DNA of 64,000 nucleotides, from NCBI RefSeq assembly GCF_023856365.1, contig NW_026042410.1, forward strand, positions 259,501-323,500, given 5' to 3'. Shown here piece after piece: positions 1 to 10,549 of this stretch (its first letter is position 1; each line of letters opens with the position of its first letter). This DNA comes from Brienomyrus brachyistius (lineage: Eukaryota > Chordata > Actinopteri > Osteoglossiformes > Mormyridae). The position numbers were made by a program, and so were the translations under genes. The notes under the pieces were generated by a model that saw only the letters and a program-made list of their open reading frames with translations, ran no database searches and was not told where the DNA came from.

Positions 1-743
1 TTCACCGGTGCAGTGAATTTAAATAAAGAGCTATGATGGTGCTGCAAATGGCTTTGCATAGTAGTTAGTAGTAGCATTAGCCGCTGTGTGCGGCATTAGC
101 TTTCTACAGTCCTTACAGATGGTTCGTGTTTTGTCTGTCTCCCTTTCGCCATTTATATTTTCCGCCGGGCACCCGAAATGCTGACACACAAAAGATTCAA
201 AAGTGTCTGGGGTATCTACTATAGTAATTTAGTCAGATGCCGACATATTTACAGCAGCTCATTTGCAGCGCATTCGTGAAACGGCTTTTCGCTCCAACGA
301 GAAATCTCGTCATGTTGTAATATCGCGAGATCTCGTGACACGCGTTTCACTCCCACTTCTTAGTAACAGTCATGATTTGATAAAGTGACAACCTGCGTAA
401 TAATTGGTAATACATAGAGTTTGCTATTGTTCAGGCTAGCAGACTGTTATGGCTTGAGGCTAATGGTGCCTGTTACTTGTGAATTTTCACATTTGCAGGG
501 ATCTTCTGCCTCGTGAACGTGAAACGGGTAATTATGCTAAAAGAAGAAAAAAGCAGAACTGCAATGTGTGTAAGGCTGGTGCTGATTTTTCAGTCTGAAC
601 ACAGTAAAATTTATACAAATTACCTGTATTCAAACTTGTATTCTTTATATAGTTTGGTTAATTACTATTTAAAAGTTTTATCTGCGCTCCATTGTATAAC
701 TTATATTGGAGACTTGTATGTACTTTTCGATTGGAAATGGTTA
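1..743. other. unassigned intergenic sequence
   Basis: No gene is recognised here. Short open frames occur, but the longest (513-809 +) runs into the MITE at 752 and has no recognisable domain. A CpG-containing segment near 300-350 is unassigned. Confidence 0.4.
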
Positions 744-751
744 GCTGTATA

Positions 752-895
752 CAGGGGCGCCGCTAAGGGGGGGAAAGTTGGGACAATTCTAAGGGCCCAC
801 GCCCTTTAGGGGCCCCCAGAGATCTGAATGGGTGTGATAGGGGGGCCCAACCTCATATTTTGTCATAGGGCCCAAAATTGCTAGCGGCGCCCCTG
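752..895. mobile_element. hAT-type MITE with perfect 8-bp target duplication
   Basis: A 144-bp element whose ends are inverted copies: it begins CAGGGGCGCCGCTA and ends TAGCGGCGCCCCTG. It is flanked by the direct repeat GCTGTATA at 744-751 and 896-903. An 8-bp target duplication and CAGGG-type ends are the hallmarks of the hAT superfamily. There is no coding capacity, so it is a non-autonomous MITE. The target duplication is seen directly; the superfamily assignment follows from it. Confidence 0.85.
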
Positions 896-903
896 GCTGT
901 ATA

Positions 904-1860
904 TACTTTGAATATTTTTATGATTAATTTCTTTGTTTATTTAATTTGGCAACAGATCTGCACTTTTAGCAGTATTGCTGTCAATTTTTGTGAAAGTTGT
1001 TACTAAATAAAACAAAAGAAGCAGACTTGTGTAAATCCTATATTGGTCGTGTATTCTTCCTGTAGCGTAGTGACAGCTTTTTGTACGGAAGCCGTGAACG
1101 GCTGTGCTTGCAAATATATTTTCTTCTGAATAATTAGAAGGATAAGCATATTTTGTCGCCGCCGCGAGATAGTCATGCCATACACAGCTCTGCTCGTTTT
1201 TGTACTGTAACCGTGTTACTTAATTTGCGAATCCATGAATTTAACGTTGACATTAAGTCAACATTGACATTGACAACGTTGACATTAAGTGTTGCACCTA
1301 TCTAGTGTTTTACCGTGAAGGGCATGTTATATCTTGTCTCTAAGTCGCACTATGGTCCAGGGGAATGCTATGTCATATTAGAACATGTGTCGATGATGTG
1401 GCAATATAAATATTTTAGAATACTGTCAGTTTTAGTTTCAGAAATCCATCATTTGAGAAAAAAGGCCAGTCACGACAAATATATATGGAATATAACAACA
1501 GAGGTTAGCTGTATTTGTTTAAGTGTAAAGATGCACATAGAAACATGCATGAGCTCATCTGAGAATAAACTGAATGCAATGAAGATTTGTGACTCCTGCT
1601 GGAAAATGCGAATAGTGGCAGGGTCTTCAAGCAGTACATTTGTCTGAGAGTCAGTTAATATTAGGAAAGGCACCGTTTTTTTTTCAATGGCGCTAATTAT
1701 CAAGAAGGAAATGGAGTACCCCAGTACCTGGTTTACGGGCACTGGAAGCTCCAGTATCAGTCAGACTTTCATGTAAGTATATGTGTGTTTAATGACTTGT
1801 GCATGTTTCATCTTTACCAGGGGCAGAGGGGAAACTCAATAAATAGCCTTCTCTCACACT
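904..1860. other. unassigned, no gene seen
   Basis: AT-rich sequence with overlapping short open frames on both strands (1315-1647 + and 1470-1742 -), neither showing a motif, flanking splice sites or family resemblance. A short repeated motif (acattgaca / aacgttgacattaagt) occurs at about 1243-1290. Confidence 0.4.
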
Positions 1861-1865
1861 TCCAG

Positions 1866-2065
1866 GCCTGCAGAACTGAGCATGTCCCCTGGTTTTGTGC
1901 ATATGTCTGTAGGCTTTGAGTTTTTCCTATGGGGGCTTCAATTTCCTCCCAGAGTACAAATACGTGCAGATCAGTTGCATTGGGGAGTCCATACTGTGAT
2001 GCTGAGTGGGTGTAGGAGGAGATTGAGAGATGAAACTCCGGATGATTTACTCCCTCGGCTAACTA
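1866..2065 (+). repeat. strongly decayed SINE/L2-tail fragment (tentative)
   Basis: The stretch around 1930-1990 (tttcctcccagagtacaaat) resembles the fish SINE tail text tttcctcccacagtccaaaa, and is followed by a degenerate gtgggtgtaggaggag segment. Divergence is high, so this is only a tentative call. Confidence 0.3.
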
Positions 2066-2099
2066 ACCAGAACAGGATCGTACCAATACCAAAATGATA

Positions 2100-2750
2100 A
2101 GTTTATAAATGTTTTTCACTACCCTGATTCATTCAGTTATTTCTGTTTGTTAATTCCATCCCCCAAGCAAATACATAAATAAACAAACAAATATTCAGGG
2201 GGAATGTGTCATAGGTGATAGAATCAGTGGATGAATCTAAAGAAAAAAAGTAATGATTTCTTTCTCTCCAAAACACAATGCACAAAACTCTTAAGTTAGG
2301 TAAGACATTGAAATTTTATGACAGTAGCATGATGCAGAGGAACAACAGAAGGAAAAATCTAACTAAACCTGAGTCAACTAGGACTAATTACACTAAATTA
2401 AGTGGAACACACAAAATACCTAAAACAACTTAATAAACAAGCAAGAAATATTACATTTGATTAACTATACTGATGCCTGAGGGAAGTTCTTGTGCATAAT
2501 GCAGCAAGTATATACAGCTGCAGAGACACTACACATAGTGCAAATAAATTAAAAAGTATACAGTACACACACTGATTCCTGAAAAATCTAAATACCATGG
2601 AATACTAATGAAATACTGATGATGATGATAATAATAGAAATAATAATGAATTAGTTTAGGGTATTATGCAATTGACATGTACAATTAAAAAAGAAATTGC
2701 ACCAGACATTTCCTGTGGCAAAGAAGGGTTGCTTTGTGCCACATTACTCA
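2100..2750. other. AT-rich sequence, nothing recognised
   Basis: Low-GC sequence with short A-runs and a (gat)n/(aat)n patch near 2615-2650. I see no exon, repeat family or RNA gene. Confidence 0.4.
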
Positions 2751-2754
2751 AGTC

Positions 2755-2957
2755 AATTCACTTTATTTTGTATAGTACATTTTCATAGCCTTACATTGTC
2801 TCAAAGCACTTTACTTTGTCCCTGCCCAATTGTCCCAGTGAGCAAGATCTAGCCTGAAAAATTAGAAAGCGACATTGGCAAGGATAAACTCAGTCATAGT
2901 AAGAAACCTTTGGAGGAACCAGAGTGAAAGGGGGAGCCCATCCTCCACAGGTCAGAA
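2755..2957 (-). mobile_element. LINE (L2-like) 3' untranslated tail
   Basis: Read on the minus strand this has the L2-type 3' end seen in the plus-strand L2 element near 34185-34315: a block with 'aaacctttggaggaaccag', then 'gggagcccatcctcc', and a terminal AT-rich 'caaagcacttt' / 'tatagtacattttcat' region. Only the non-coding tail is present. A sister copy lies at 12775-12930. Confidence 0.55.
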
Positions 2958-3044
2958 GTCACGTTAACAAAGTCCTGATTTATATGGTTTATATGGTTCA
3001 ATTAGTTAAGTCCGGATGTAAATACAGAATAACTGGCAGCAGGG

Positions 3045-3150
3045 CACACAGGAAAGACGTAAACAGGCAGGAGGGCAGGCAGGAGGGTGGCACAGGCAGG
3101 ACGTAATGGGCAGGAGGGCGGGCAGGCAGGGCAGCACAGGCAGCCAGAAC
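3045..3150. repeat. ggcagg-rich minisatellite
   Basis: Imperfect tandem copies of a short purine-rich unit (ggcaggagg, ggcacaggcagg, gggcgggcaggcaggg). Confidence 0.6.
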
Positions 3151-3331
3151 TGTTTTGCCACTGCAGTTTGTTTTACAATTTCATCTGCATTTGTTCCCCC
3201 AAGGTATAACAGCAGCTAATTTATGAACATGCTGCTTTTCAGAAAAGAAGTTTAATTTCCAGGAGCATGACCAGTGCATACATTTAGTGTTGATGGTTCT
3301 TTGTAAAATGGATGTTCTGTACTTTTATTGA

Positions 3332-3770
3332 TCTGTCCATCCATCCATCCATCCATCCATCCATCCATTCATCCATTTTCTAACTACTTCTGATGAAGTT
3401 CCGGGTTATGAGGTATCCTGAAGCCCAGGCAATATGGGACAAACACACACATGCACACACATAGGGTATACCTATCCTTATGGGGCCCGCTCATTGACTT
3501 CTATTGGATAAATGCTAACGCTAACTATGACAATCTTAACCCCCACCCTGCCCTAACCATAACCATAAGTAACCAAGCAAAATAAAAGAGGTTTTGCATT
3601 TTTAGTTTTTCCACAGCAGTCACAGATTTTTATAAAATAGAGTTTTCCTGGTTTTCAGTTTCGTGGTCCCCATAAGGGAAAAAAAAAACAGGTATTTATC
3701 ACGCTATGGGGTAGGATAGGTATACCCGCTCGCACACACACACACAGACATGCACACAAATGGATAGATC
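3332..3770 (-). repeat. SINE tail, minus strand, split by a MITE
   Basis: Starts with (ccat)n at about 3337-3378 followed by the reverse complement of the SINE/L2-like tail (ccattttctaactacttctg). After the MITE at 3464-3727, CA-rich tail-like sequence resumes (cgctcgcacacacacac) and ends near an atggatag motif. The target was therefore an already inserted SINE tail. Confidence 0.5.
3464..3727. mobile_element. MITE with 15-bp terminal inverted repeats
   Basis: The left end gggtatacctatcct is matched exactly by aggataggtataccc at the right end. The roughly 264-bp interior is AT-rich and non-coding, with a telomere-like 'aaccataaccataag' stretch. I could not fix a target duplication, so the superfamily is left open. 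Confidence 0.7.
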
Positions 3771-3864
3771 ACCACAGTTACTATGGATGTCGATCCTGCA
3801 ATAATGAGACAGAACTATCATACTTAACAGGATCATATCCCTAGTTCTACATATGCATAATTAT

Positions 3865-4105
3865 ATTTAAAAAAGATCCCACGCACCTAGCACATGAGAT
3901 GTTTGAACTTCTGCCCTCTGGTAAACGTTACCGCAGTATGCATTGCAGAACAACCAGATTTAATAAGAGCTTCTAACCCCAAAGCCATCAGAATACTAAA
4001 TGCTAATGAACATACGTTTATGTGAAACCCTACTCTCTCTTACTCTCTGTGCACTTTATTACCACAACTGGTATTAAGTTTACTTTTTATTTATACAGTA
4101 TAGTG
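3865..4105 (+). mobile_element. Rex-like LINE, 3' end of reverse-transcriptase ORF
   Basis: Translates through FELLPSGKRYRSMHCRTTRF followed by an NK-S-F motif, a C-terminal signature of a fish non-LTR retrotransposon family also seen on the minus strand at 61535-61760. Only the last residues and the downstream 'gcactttatta' tail remain. Confidence 0.6.
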
Positions 4106-4117
4106 CAATAATATAAT

Positions 4118-4262
4118 CACGATTTGTGTGTGAGTGTGCCCTGTGATGGGCTGCCCCCCATCCTGGATTGTTCCCTGCCTCGTGCCCATTCCACATTCCG
4201 GGATAGGTTCCGGACCACCCGCGACCCAGTAGGATAAGCAGTTTGGAAAATGGATGGATGGA
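4118..4262 (+). repeat. 5'-truncated tRNA-SINE tail
   Basis: Matches the 3' half of the SINE family present in full at 23192, 31417 and 60108: gtgtgccctg-gatgggct, cgggataggttccgga, then aggataagcagtttggaaaa and (tgga)n. No A or B box remains. Confidence 0.75.
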
Positions 4263-4266
4263 TATA

Positions 4267-4357
4267 ACTAACATAAGACAGACATTACACCTAACAAACA
4301 ATAAACACGAAATAAAGGAGTGGATACAAAAAAAATGTAATGCAATGACCAGATTTA
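4267..4357. repeat. fragment duplicated at 8152-8253
   Basis: About 90 bp beginning taactaacataagacagaca and ending gcaatgaccagattta are nearly identical to 8152-8253. The second copy lies in an LTR-like region, so this piece is probably a displaced part of the same element. Confidence 0.6.
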
Positions 4358-4470
4358 ACACCTGGATTATGTCCCCCCTTAGTCTCCTTTGCTCGAGGCT
4401 AAACAGATTCAGCTCAGCTAACCTCTCCTCATTAAACATTCCTCTAAGACCAGGAATCATTCTCCCAGCC
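4358..4470 (-). mobile_element. CR1-like LINE fragment
   Basis: Minus-strand translation gives RMIPGLRGMFNEERLAELNL followed by FSLEQRRLRGDIIQV, the same C-terminal reverse-transcriptase region as the longer copies at 9278-9815 and 34330-35920. Confidence 0.75.
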
Positions 4471-4479
4471 AAGCAAGCC

Positions 4480-5250
4480 TGAGTCCGGCTTCCACTCCCC
4501 CGATCCCCAGCAATGTTAACTTGGAAGGGCGTATTCTGTATGCACAACTGAGACAACCCAGGTGGAGCTTATCGGCTGGCAAAATTGCCTTCAGGTATCA
4601 CCCACCCTAGTGAGAGTCCAAGCTAGGGCCGTTCTCAGAACTCACCCTAAACGAAGTCCTGCTCAAAAGTTGTAATGACCGCCTGAGGTACCTGTCAGCC
4701 TTGCCCGTAATGAGTCAGTGGGTGTAGCCGGGCTGACACGCTTTTGGGCATCCAATTGCTGAGAACTCCCCTTCGGTTCTGACAAACTGTACGATCACAA
4801 GCAGTGACAGCAGAGCCACAGACAAGCTCAACCAACAGAGAGCGAATGGTAAGCACCCAGCACCCGAAGGGCTCAACTGATCACATCCAAACGACTTCCT
4901 GATGGGATTGTGTACGTAACTGGTTTACTGTTGTTAATAGTGGTTGAACTTCTATGCAAGTCCCCTTGTTGGGGGAGATGGAATGAATGAAAGCATAAGG
5001 TGAAATAAAACCTAAAATAAATCAAAAAGGTTAAACGGGAATCAAACCAAATGAATTGTGTTTCTTATTCAATTGTAAACATCAATTAGTTATGCAACAA
5101 TAACCTAATTGGATGTTAATGTATTGTGATCAAACTGATTTAGTCTGTGAAGTTGATTCCTGCTTTCAGGCAAGAACCTGTGTGTCCAATTATGCGTGTT
5201 GTATCACCGCAGTTGACCACCAGAGACCCAACTCAGATGTTGTTAACCTA
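4480..5250. other. unassigned sequence upstream of the 46-bp satellite
   Basis: No coding signature. The last part (about 5200-5250) grades into degenerate satellite units. With 7075-8150 it may be the flank of a single disrupted element, but no shared termini were found. Confidence 0.35.
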
Positions 5251-5251
5251 C

Positions 5252-7070
5252 TATGGCGGACCACTAGAGGTGCAATTTCAATGGAGTGGCACTGCTATGG
5301 CTTGCCAGCTTGCCACTAGAAGCGCAATTTCAAAATTGAGTGGTAGTTCTATGCCTGACCACTAGAAGCGCAATTTCGAAATGGAGTGGTAGTTCTATGC
5401 CTGACCACCGGGGGCGCAATATCGAAATGGAGTTGTAGTTCTATGCCTGACCACTGGAGGCGCGATTTTGAAATGGAGTGGTAGTTCTATGCCTGACCAC
5501 TGGAGGCGCAATTTCGAACTGGAGTGGTAGTTCTATGCCTGACCACCGGGGGCGCAATATCGAAATGGAGTGGTACTTCTATGCCTGACCACCGGGGGCG
5601 CAATATCGAAATGGAGTGGTAGTTCTATGCCTGACCACCGGGGGCGCAATTTCGAAATGGAGTGGTAGTTCTATGCCTGACCACTAGAGGCACGATTTCG
5701 AAATGGAATAGTAGTTCTATGCCTGACCACTAGAGGCGCGATTTCGAAATGGAGTAGTAGTTCTATGGCTTGTCACTAGAAGCGCAATTTCAAAATTGAG
5801 TGGTAGTTCTATGCCTGACCACTAGAAGCGCAATTTCGAAATGGAGTGGTAGTTCTATGCCTGACCACCGGGGGCGCAATATCGAAATGGAGTGGTAGTT
5901 CTATGCCTGACCACTAGAGGCGCGATTTCGAAATGGAGTAGTACTTCTATGGCTTGCCACTAGAAGCGCAATTTCAAAATTGAGTGGTAGTTCTATGCCT
6001 GACCACTAGAAGCCCAATTTCGAAATGGAGTGGTAGTTCTATGCCTGACCACCGGGGGCGCAATATCGAAATGGAGTGGTAGTTCTATGCCTGACCACTA
6101 GAGGCGCGATTTCGAAATGGAGTGGTAGTTCTATGCCTGACCACTAGAGGCGCAATTTCGAACTGGAGTGGTAGTTCTATGCCTGACCACCGGGGGCGCA
6201 ATATCGAAATGGAGTGGTAGTTCTATGCCTGACCACCGGGGGCGCAATATCAAAATGGAGTGGTAGTTCTATGCCTGGCCACTAGAGGCGCAATATCGAA
6301 ATTGAGTGGTAGTTCTATGCCGGGCCACTAGAGGCGCAATTTCGAAATGGAGTGGTAGTTCTATGCCTGACCACTAGAGGCACGATTTCGAAATGGAATA
6401 GTAGTTCTATGCCTGACCACTAGAGGCGCGATTTCGAAATGGAGTAGTAGTTCTATGGCTTGTCACTAGAAGCGCAATTTCAAAATTGAGTGGTAGTTCT
6501 ATGCCTGACCACTAGAAGCGCAATTTCGAAATGAAGTGGTAGTTCTATGCCTGACCACCGGGGGCGCAATATCGAAATGGAGTGGTAGTTCTATGCCTGA
6601 CCACTAGAGGCGCGATTTCGAAATGGAGTAGTACTTCTATGGCTTGCCACTAGAAGCGCAATTTCAAAATTGAGTGGTAGTTCTATGCCTGACCACTAGA
6701 AGCCCAATTTCGAAATGGAGTGGTAGTTCTATGCCTGACCACCGGGGGCGCAATATCGAAATGGAGTGGTAGTTCTATGCCTGACCACTAGAAGCGCGAT
6801 TTCGAAATGGAGTGGTAGTTCTATGCCTGACCACTAGAGGCGCAATTTCGAACTGGAGTGGTAGTTCTATGCCTGACCACCGGGGGCGCAATATCGAAAT
6901 GGAGTGGTAGTTCTATGCCTGACCACCGGGGGCGCAATATCAAAATGGAGTGGTAGTTCTATGCCTGGCCACTAGAGGCGCAATATCGAAATTGAGTGGT
7001 AGTTCTATGCCTGGCCACTAGAGGCGCAATTTCGAAATGGAGTGGTAGTTCTATGCCTGACCACTAGAGG
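5252..7070. repeat. 46-bp satellite array with 15-unit (690-bp) higher-order repeat
   Basis: About 40 tandem units built on tggtagttctatgcctgacc followed by acYRgRggcgcaatWtcgaaatggag, 46 bp per unit. Variant units (caccgggggcgcaatatcg, cactagaagcgcaatttcaaaattg, cactagaggcacgatttcg) recur in order. The variant ggcacgatttcg at 5691 returns at 6381 and agcccaattt at 6011 returns at 6701, both exactly 690 bp apart (15 x 46). The array therefore amplified recently in blocks. CpG and TTCGAA sites are well preserved across units. Confidence 0.92.
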
Positions 7071-7074
7071 TAAC

Positions 7075-8150
7075 CAAAGATATAGCTAGGCGGTTGCCGA
7101 CGCTAGATGAGTGACACACACATTTAATGCATGCGCATGCTGCTTGTGGCCTTCTTCTGTGCCTTGCACAGTATAAAACCCCTTAAAACAATTACTGAAG
7201 CGAGACGGCGCACGCGTTACGGCGACAGATTTAAATTGTGAGTGCACTATATCTCGTCGCAAATGGTGCTTAACCACGGCGGGTCTCAAGCACAGGAGAC
7301 TCCCAATTTCTAAATGACACACACTTGGCTCACAGCGCAAAGTTGTGTTAAACTTGCTTTGTCTAAAGCAGGCACACACATACGAGTATGATCCTGATAG
7401 GTAACTAAGCTATCGGTCTTATGTCCAAGCGCAACATAATTTAGGTTAGAACCTCATAACAAGTATTCCCGTTCGCTAATAGAGAGATCTCTCCCAGGAT
7501 ATATAGAAACGGAGACACTCGTCCGAATTGAACCTGGAAACAAAGCGCTACATCTGAGAATCTCGTCAGACATAGGGTTAAAGTTTACTGCAGTTTAATA
7601 CGAAAGAACTACAATGAAATCACCGAAAATAAAACAAAATAATATAACTACTAATAATAGAAATAAAAATAACTATAATAAGCCCATATGATCCCGCTTA
7701 AATGCCTTCAGATTGCCATGAGTGCGACTTTTGCAACCAGTTGACAGTAGCGCTTCTTCACTGCACGTTCGGTCATAAAAAGTTTAAATTGTGTGCTCAG
7801 AATAAGTTTAAACCTTGTGCCTTGTGATTATTAACCAGTTTTTATGCTGAATGGTCGGCTCAAACTCAATTGCGAAACACCGTGAGTCTGTTAATGTGTG
7901 ACTTAAATGGAACTCATTAATAACCAGTATCACGTAATAACCTGGGTTAGAATAGAAGGCTTGTCCAACGAGCTGCGTCACCAGGTAATGTAAACGATCG
8001 GTAGCGAAGCTCCCCTCACGGCCAATGAGAGAGAGTCTCGCGATATTTCAGGCGAATTTGAGGTTTCAGAGCGTAGATCGCACAGGCAGGGATTCTTGTG
8101 AGCACTCAATGAACGGAGGCTGAAGTTGTGTAAAAGACATGCATTTATTC
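7075..8150. other. unassigned region between satellite and LTR-like sequence
   Basis: Moderate CpG content and no convincing exon. On the minus strand it continues downstream of the LTR-like sequence at 8150-8765 and could be its leader, but I see no gag/pol/env motif. A minus-strand open frame at 7086-7379 has no recognisable domain. Confidence 0.35.
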
Positions 8151-8765
8151 CTATAACTAACATAAGACAGACATTACACCTAACAAACAATAAACACGAA
8201 ATAACGGAGTGGACACAAACAATGTAATCATGAAAATGCAATGACCAGATTTAAAATGAGTAACCTTAAAAGGGAAAATACTGTTCTGCAAAGCAAGCAA
8301 TTTGTGGAAATACTGTCCTAAAGTAATATAGCAGGTGAATAGGAGTTTAGGTTGTTATAAATGAAAGGAAGTTTGTTTACTTGGTTGCAGAGTGGGGGGG
8401 GGGGGGGTCTTGGCAGTTGGTTGCGGAGGCTGATGAGCTGATGGGTGATGGCACTCAGGGAGGCGCGGTGTTTGCAGCGGTTGTTGGAGTGGAGCCCCTC
8501 TGATTCCCTCTCCTGGTGAAGCTTGGGCTTGGTTGCAGTTCTCTGTCCAGCTGGGTCTTCACTGATAGGCTTCAGGAGGGCTTCTTGTGGGCTTCTCTTC
8601 TCTTGGGCTGATGTTCTCTGCCTCTCTTCGTGCTGATGGTCTTTTGTTTTCTCCTCCCTTCTGTTTCTCCTCTCCTGGCTTTGTTCTGAGGTGCCAGGTT
8701 TTATAGTGTAAAGTTCGTGAATAGGAGTGACCAGGAATTCGACTCCTGGACCAATGGCTGACCAT
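8150..8765 (-). mobile_element. probable LTR-like promoter/polyA unit, minus strand
   Basis: On the minus strand a TATA box (actataaaacc, near 8697-8707) is followed about 550 bp later by an AATAAA-type signal (ggaataaatgcatg, near 8144-8157). Promoter and polyA signal at that spacing is typical of a long LTR. A G-run lies at about 8393-8407. Part is duplicated at 4267-4357. No terminal TG...CA pair or target duplication was identified. Confidence 0.35.
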
Positions 8766-8769
8766 CCAT

Positions 8770-9117
8770 TTGGCGGGCTTTCGGAAGGGGGTCTGTATCA
8801 GTCCTTTTGAGATTTATGACCAGAGTGATTTCCCTTGTATTGATGATTTTCGTTAGGCTGGTGTAACTTTTGATATATTCACTTTCGTGGTAACCACTGA
8901 CCAGATTTGGAAACTGGAGTGATTTTCCATCGGTTTGATACCAAACATGCCATAGCAGCCTAGCGGTTCACACCTCATACCATCTGTAATGATTAATTAA
9001 TGATTACTTATATTATGTCGTTATGTTATATTACTCACACCTTATTTTATGCCTCACAATCTATATAATTGTAAATATACTGTGTAGCTGCTGGCGCGTT
9101 CCAAACTAAATCTCATT
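8770..9117. other. unassigned flank
   Basis: No gene seen. It is probably the U3-like upstream part of the LTR-like unit at 8150-8765, joined to a LINE tail with a (ccat)n run at about 9141-9156. Confidence 0.3.
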
Positions 9118-10235
9118 GTACTTACAATGTCAATAAAAACATCCATCCATCCATCTAGGCAGGCCAGTGTCGCCTCCATCCTTCCTGAAGTCAGTGATTC
9201 CTTTGTCTTTGTGCTGTTTAGTGCCAAATTGTTTGCTGAACTCCAACCTATCAGTTTCTGGACCTCATCTCTGTAAGCTGACTCATAAGAACCAAAGAGA
9301 TTTACAAATGAGAGGAGGCCATTCGGCCCATCAAGCTCCTTTGAGGAGAACTTAGCTAATAGCTCAAAAATCTTATCTAGCTCTGATTTAAAAGAACCCA
9401 GGGTTTTAGCTTGTGTTACAATAACAGGAAGACTATTCCATACTCTAACTACACGCTGTGTACAGAAATGCTTCATCAAATTCGTTTTAAAATGTTCTCC
9501 AGCTAATTTCCACTTATGGCCACGAGTTCTGGTATTTAAACTAACATTGAAATAGCCATTTGGCTGAACAGCATCCAGACCTGTTAGAATCTTAAACACC
9601 TGGATTATGTCCCCCCTTAGTCTCCTTTGCTCGAGGCTAAACAGATTCAGCTCAGCTAACCTCTCCTCATTAGACATTCCTCTAAGACCAGGAATCATTC
9701 TCGTTGCCCTACGTTGCACCTTTTCCAAGGCAGCAATGTCCTTCTTAAGGTATGGTAACCAAACCCGCACACAATATTCTAGGTGGGGTCTTACCAAGGA
9801 ATTATATTATCGTAGCATCACTTGCCTTGTCTTAAACTCCACACACCTAGAGATGCAATGTGCCTTCTCGCGTGGTGTTCCTGCAGAGGGAGTCTGTGAG
9901 TGCTGGAGATTGGGGGAGGGGGCAGTGTGGCTATGTCTGCTCTGTGTTCCTCCAGACGAGCAAAGAAGCTGTTTAGCTCCTTTGCTAAAAGGGCGTTGCT
10001 GTTAACAGTGACGGTGTTGTTGCCTTTGAAGTTTGTAATGTGTTGTATTCCCTGCCACACCCACTGTGGGTTGTTGTATGTGAAGTAGACCTCTATTTTC
10101 TGTTTCTCTGCCTGCCTGGCAACCTTGATGCCCCTATTCAGGTTAGCTCTGGCTGCACTCTGTGTTCTTGACTGCGCTGTCTTGTCCTGTAGTATTGTAT
10201 TGTTGCTCTTGTGTTTATCTTGCACTTTCTCCCTC
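9118..10235 (-). mobile_element. Rex-like LINE remnant interrupted by a CR1-like LINE
   Basis: The 10235-9816 part encodes, on the minus strand, a pre-polymerase segment with ARANLNRGIKVARQAEKQKI, then WVWQGIQHITNFKGN and LLAKELNSFFARLEEHR. The 9277-9118 part encodes SAYRDEVQKLIGWSSANNLA and LNSTKTKE, from the polymerase thumb of the same family. The polymerase core between them is missing and 9278-9815 is a different LINE. This element was therefore deleted and invaded. Related copies lie at 3865, 49596 and 61535-63140. Confidence 0.75.
9278..9815 (-). mobile_element. CR1-like LINE, 5'-truncated, intact 3' ORF end
   Basis: Continuous minus-strand frame MVRPHLEYCVRVWLPYLKKD ... RMIPGLRGMSNEERLAELNL ... 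WNSLPVIVTQAKTLGSFKSE, the C-terminal end of a CR1-like reverse transcriptase, followed by the 3' end text gatgggccgaatggcctcct. It lacks the polymerase domain. It is one of the least decayed LINE pieces in the window, consistent with relatively recent insertion. Confidence 0.8.
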
Positions 10236-10239
10236 TGTT

Positions 10240-10549
10240 TGTGCTCCTTTCACTCTGTATAGTTCTATCTTGCCCGCACTTGTGTCATCTTGTGTTGTTT
10301 CTGTTTTTCTTCTTTGTGTTGCACCGTGGTCCAGGAGGAACAATGTTTCCTTTCACTGTGTACTGTGTATATTGCTGAAATAACAATAAACCCACTTGAC
10401 CACCTGCCTCAATTCATCCTGAAGAGTTTTCCAATGTTGTTCAAAGGTCTGTTTGTTTCGAGTGAAGGACACGCCCCTGGACGTGCTGGATAAGGGGACC
10501 ACAGATCAGTGTCCTCAGTCCTGCTTCTCCCTTCAAAGCTGAGAGGAAG
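10240..10549. other. upstream flank of the chemerin-like gene
   Basis: T-rich low-complexity sequence to about 10400, then a GC-richer 100 bp leading to the start codon at 10550. A canonical TATA box is not obvious. Confidence 0.35.

Noticed and set aside
513..809. 98-residue plus-strand frame as a gene
   Set aside because: It runs into the MITE at 752, has no motif, and its AT-rich composition favours chance openness.
5252..7070. CRISPR-like array
   Set aside because: Units are contiguous 46-bp repeats with no unique spacers, and the genome is a vertebrate one.
8559..8765. Minus-strand frame rich in K, E, P and R
   Set aside because: It lies between the TATA box and polyA signal of an LTR-like unit, is purine-biased and has no domain.
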